From WTGU01 sp965200925 (GTDB lineage: Bacteria; Pseudomonadota; Alphaproteobacteria; UBA828), in NCBI GenBank assembly GCA_965200925.1, contig OZ241738.1:806001-870000 (forward strand): 64,000 nucleotides of DNA. The letters run 5' to 3'. The notes beneath the pieces are model-generated. The model worked only from the letters and a program-made list of their open reading frames with translations. It made no database searches and had not been told where the DNA came from. Below are positions 62,112 to 64,000 of the stretch, one piece after another (the stretch's first letter is position 1; each line of letters starts with the position of its first letter). Both the position numbers and the translations under genes were made by a program.

Positions 62112-63035
62112 ATGACGCTCGCGCTGATCGACAACCCGGTGCCCTGGCCGGGCGGCGCTCGCTGCGCCGTGGCCATCACCTTCGACATCGATACCGACAG
62201 TATCCTTCATCTGGAATTCCCCGACAAGGCCGAGAACATGCTGGCGACCCTGTCGTTCCTCAAATACGACGAGGTGGCGATCCCGCGGATTCTCAAGGTC
62301 TACGCGCATTTCGGCATCAAGCAGACGTTCTTCTATCCGGCCTGGTGCATGGAGCGCTATCCGCATCTGGTCGATGCGATTCTCGAGGGCGGGCACGAGA
62401 TCGCGGCGCACGGCTATCTGCACGAGAACCCGAACGACGAGTCGCGCGAGCGTCAGGAATACTGGCTGGACAGGCAGATCGAGGTGATCAGGCGCATGAC
62501 GGGAAAGCCGCCCAGGGGCTGGCGGGCGCCGCTCTACAACGCCTCCCGGTATTCGCCCGAGCTCCTCGCCGAGCGCGGCTTCGCCTACGACGCGAGCCTG
62601 ATGGGCGACGACGTGCCCTATATGCTGGATACCGCCAAGGGCGCGGTCGTCTGCCTGCCGTCCCACTGGGGCATGGACGACTGGCCGCACTACATGCACA
62701 ACCTGGATTTCCGCTACACCATGACCATCAAGGCGCCGGACGAGGCCATGAGGGTGTTCGATTCGGAAGTCGAGGCGGCATACGCGCATGGCGGCATGGC
62801 GATCACCGTCTGGCATCCCTTCGTCTCCGGCCGGCTCGCCCGCATGAGCCGCGTGGCGGCGTGGATCGAATCCCTGCTGGAGAGGGGTGGCGTCTGGTTC
62901 GCCACCATGGAAGAGATCGCGGCGCATGTGCGGGCCTGCATCGACGACGGCTCCTGGCGACCCCGCGTCGAGAAGATGCCCTATTACGAAGGCCGCATTC
63001 CGGAGTGGGAGCCGCATCGGGCAGCGGCCGAGTAG
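62112..63035 (+). CDS. Polysaccharide deacetylase family (CE4/NodB fold) hydrolase
   Basis: A 307-residue cytosolic protein. NodB motif 1 is AITFDIDTDS (Asp for base and metal), motif 2 is AAHGYLHEN (HxxxH metal ligands), motif 3 is RGWRAPLYNAS. Without a signal peptide it more likely acts on a small amide or N-acyl compound, as PuuE-type allantoinases and related imidases do, than on cell-wall polymers. AAGGAGGAAAGG precedes the ATG. It is divergent from the triple-RidA gene (131 bases shared) and 13 bases before the flavoenzyme gene. Confidence 0.85.
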   Translation: MTLALIDNPVPWPGGARCAVAITFDIDTDSILHLEFPDKAENMLATLSFLKYDEVAIPRILKVYAHFGIKQTFFYPAWCMERYPHLVDAILEGGHEIAAHGYLHENPNDESRERQEYWLDRQIEVIRRMTGKPPRGWRAPLYNASRYSPELLAERGFAYDASLMGDDVPYMLDTAKGAVVCLPSHWGMDDWPHYMHNLDFRYTMTIKAPDEAMRVFDSEVEAAYAHGGMAITVWHPFVSGRLARMSRVAAWIESLLERGGVWFATMEEIAAHVRACIDDGSWRPRVEKMPYYEGRIPEWEPHRAAAE

Positions 63036-63048
63036 GCGGAGAGGCGGC

Positions 63049-64000
63049 ATGGGAGGACTCGGCGTCGCCTTCTCCGGCGGCCTCGATGCATGCGAGATCG
63101 TCGAGTGCGCGGTTCTGGCCGAGTCGCTCGGCTACGATTCGGTCTGGATGGCGGAAGGGCATGGCGGCGACCAGTTCGCCGTTCTGGCGGCGGTCGCGAC
63201 GCGGACGCGCAGAGTCACCCTCGGCACCTGCATCTCGAGCGTGTTCGTCCGTTCGGCGCCGACCATCGCGATGGCGGCGGCCACGGTCGACCGGCTTTCG
63301 GGCGGGCGTTTCGTCCTCGGCCTCGGTTCGAGCCACCGGGTGCAGGTCGGCCCCGAACACGGCCTGCCCTACGGCAAGCCGGTGACGCGGGTGCGCGAGA
63401 CCGTCGAGATCGTCCGGCGCCTGCTGCGCGACGGCCACGTGTCCTACCGGGGCGAGACCGTCGCCATCGAGCGCTACGATCTCTGGTTCGAGCCGCTCCG
63501 CCCCTGCCTGCCCGTCTATCTCGCGGCCGTCTTTCCCAGGATGATCGGGGTCTGCGGCGAGATCGCGGATGGCGTGATCCTGACCAGGACGACGCTCGCG
63601 AGCGGGGCGGACGCGAAGCGACACCTTGCCGAGGGCGCGGCGGCGGCCGGGCGCGACCCGGACGCGGTCGAGGTGGCGTCGCTGCTTCCCGCCGCGACGG
63701 CGGACGATCCGGGCGCCGCGTTCGACGCCCTGCGGCCCGGCGTTGCGATGTATACGGGCTTCTTCCCGCGCTACAACCGGACGGCGGTGGAGCAGGGGTT
63801 CGGCGAAGAGGCGGCCGTCATCGCCGAGGCCTGGGCGCGGGGCGACCGCGCCGCGGCGACCGCGGCCGTCAGCGACGCGCTCGTCGATTCGGTCTGCGTG
63901 GCCGGCACGCCCCGGCAGTGTCGCGACAGGATCGACGCCTATCGGAAATCCGGGATCGCCCTGCCGATCATCGCGCCCGTGGCGGAGGGCTCGGACGCGA
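63049..64000 (+). CDS. LLM class flavin-dependent oxidoreductase (3' end beyond window)
   Basis: At least 317 residues of a luciferase-like TIM-barrel flavoenzyme: LGVAFSGGLDACEIVECAVLAESLGYDSVWMAEGHG-type start, then RRVTLGTCISSVFVRSAPTIAMAAATVDRLSGGRFVLGLG, and VRETVEIVRRLLRDGHVSYRGE. This pattern fits F420/FMN-dependent members such as methylene-H4MPT reductase-like proteins. It is open to the window edge. It is probably co-transcribed with the deacetylase; with the RidA, ABC and monooxygenase genes it suggests degradation of a nitrogen-containing compound (inference). Confidence 0.88.
   Translation, partial: MGGLGVAFSGGLDACEIVECAVLAESLGYDSVWMAEGHGGDQFAVLAAVATRTRRVTLGTCISSVFVRSAPTIAMAAATVDRLSGGRFVLGLGSSHRVQVGPEHGLPYGKPVTRVRETVEIVRRLLRDGHVSYRGETVAIERYDLWFEPLRPCLPVYLAAVFPRMIGVCGEIADGVILTRTTLASGADAKRHLAEGAAAAGRDPDAVEVASLLPAATADDPGAAFDALRPGVAMYTGFFPRYNRTAVEQGFGEEAAVIAEAWARGDRAAATAAVSDALVDSVCVAGTPRQCRDRIDAYRKSGIALPIIAPVAEGSDA

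Overview
The window is high-GC, densely packed DNA that looks alphaproteobacterial, probably from a Rhodospirillales-like lineage. The support is the conserved block bamE / ubiquinol-cytochrome c chaperone / yceD / rpmF / plsX / fabH, a K+-independent proton pyrophosphatase, a paired HpnC/HpnD squalene route, a clade I (Tat-exported) nosRZDFYLX cluster and imelysin/LbtU iron loci. Genus cannot be assigned from sequence alone.

Layout: (1) 1-5.9 kb: 5' part of an autotransporter-like surface protein, a pterin dehydratase, dxr with hpnC-hpnD (isoprenoid to hopanoid precursor supply), tRNA-Pro(UGG), and a DUF502 membrane protein. (2) 6-11.5 kb: a sugar-type ABC importer with two tandem paralogous MalG-type permeases. 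(3) 11.7-14.1 kb: a TbpB-like surface lipoprotein with a 14-G homopolymer just upstream. (4) 14.1-24.0 kb: metal acquisition. An imelysin/DUF1111/DUF1513 operon and an LbtU-porin/imelysin pair flank a zinc-type His-rich porin + ZnuA + ZnuB set with no ATPase. Three copies of a Fur-like motif and a DUF1111 gene remnant suggest the locus was rearranged. (5) 24.0-27.7 kb: a four-gene molybdenum hydroxylase with its molybdopterin subunit split in two. (6) 28.7-31.9 kb: LVIVD-repeat protein, 3-hydroxyacyl-CoA dehydrogenase and gentisate-dioxygenase-like cupin. (7) 32.1-35.4 kb: a solitary single-chain restriction-modification enzyme. (8) 36-43.2 kb: hppA, bamE, a vapBC pair with broken vapC, then the housekeeping yceD-rpmF-plsX-fabH block (plsX frameshifted as sequenced). 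(9) 43.3-53.9 kb: nosRZDFYLX, a divergent ferritin-like gene sharing a perfect FNR/NNR-type dyad, and a Crp/Fnr regulator. (10) 54.0-64 kb: an SDR, then a one-strand block of eight genes: triple-RidA protein, SsuABC/TauABC-type importer and the hydroxylase and effector of a toluene/isoprene-type diiron monooxygenase. Divergent from it are a CE4 deacetylase and a luciferase-like flavoenzyme cut by the window end.

How parts work together: NosX (ApbE) is expected to flavinylate NosR at its SGATVT motif, NosR feeds electrons to NosZ, and NosDFY plus NosL supply copper and sulfur for its centres. The 14-24 kb region joins outer-membrane porins, periplasmic metal binders and an inner-membrane permease. 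The 54.7-62 kb block reads as one uptake-plus-oxygenation unit, but the Rieske ferredoxin and reductase that such monooxygenases need are not in the window.

Most interesting points: the eight-gene monooxygenase/ABC/triple-RidA block, the fused RidA trimer itself, the poly-G tract before a TbpB-like lipoprotein, the mosaic iron/zinc locus, and the dyad between nosR and a ferritin-like gene. Two single-base deletions (vapC, plsX) about 2 kb apart may be sequence errors.
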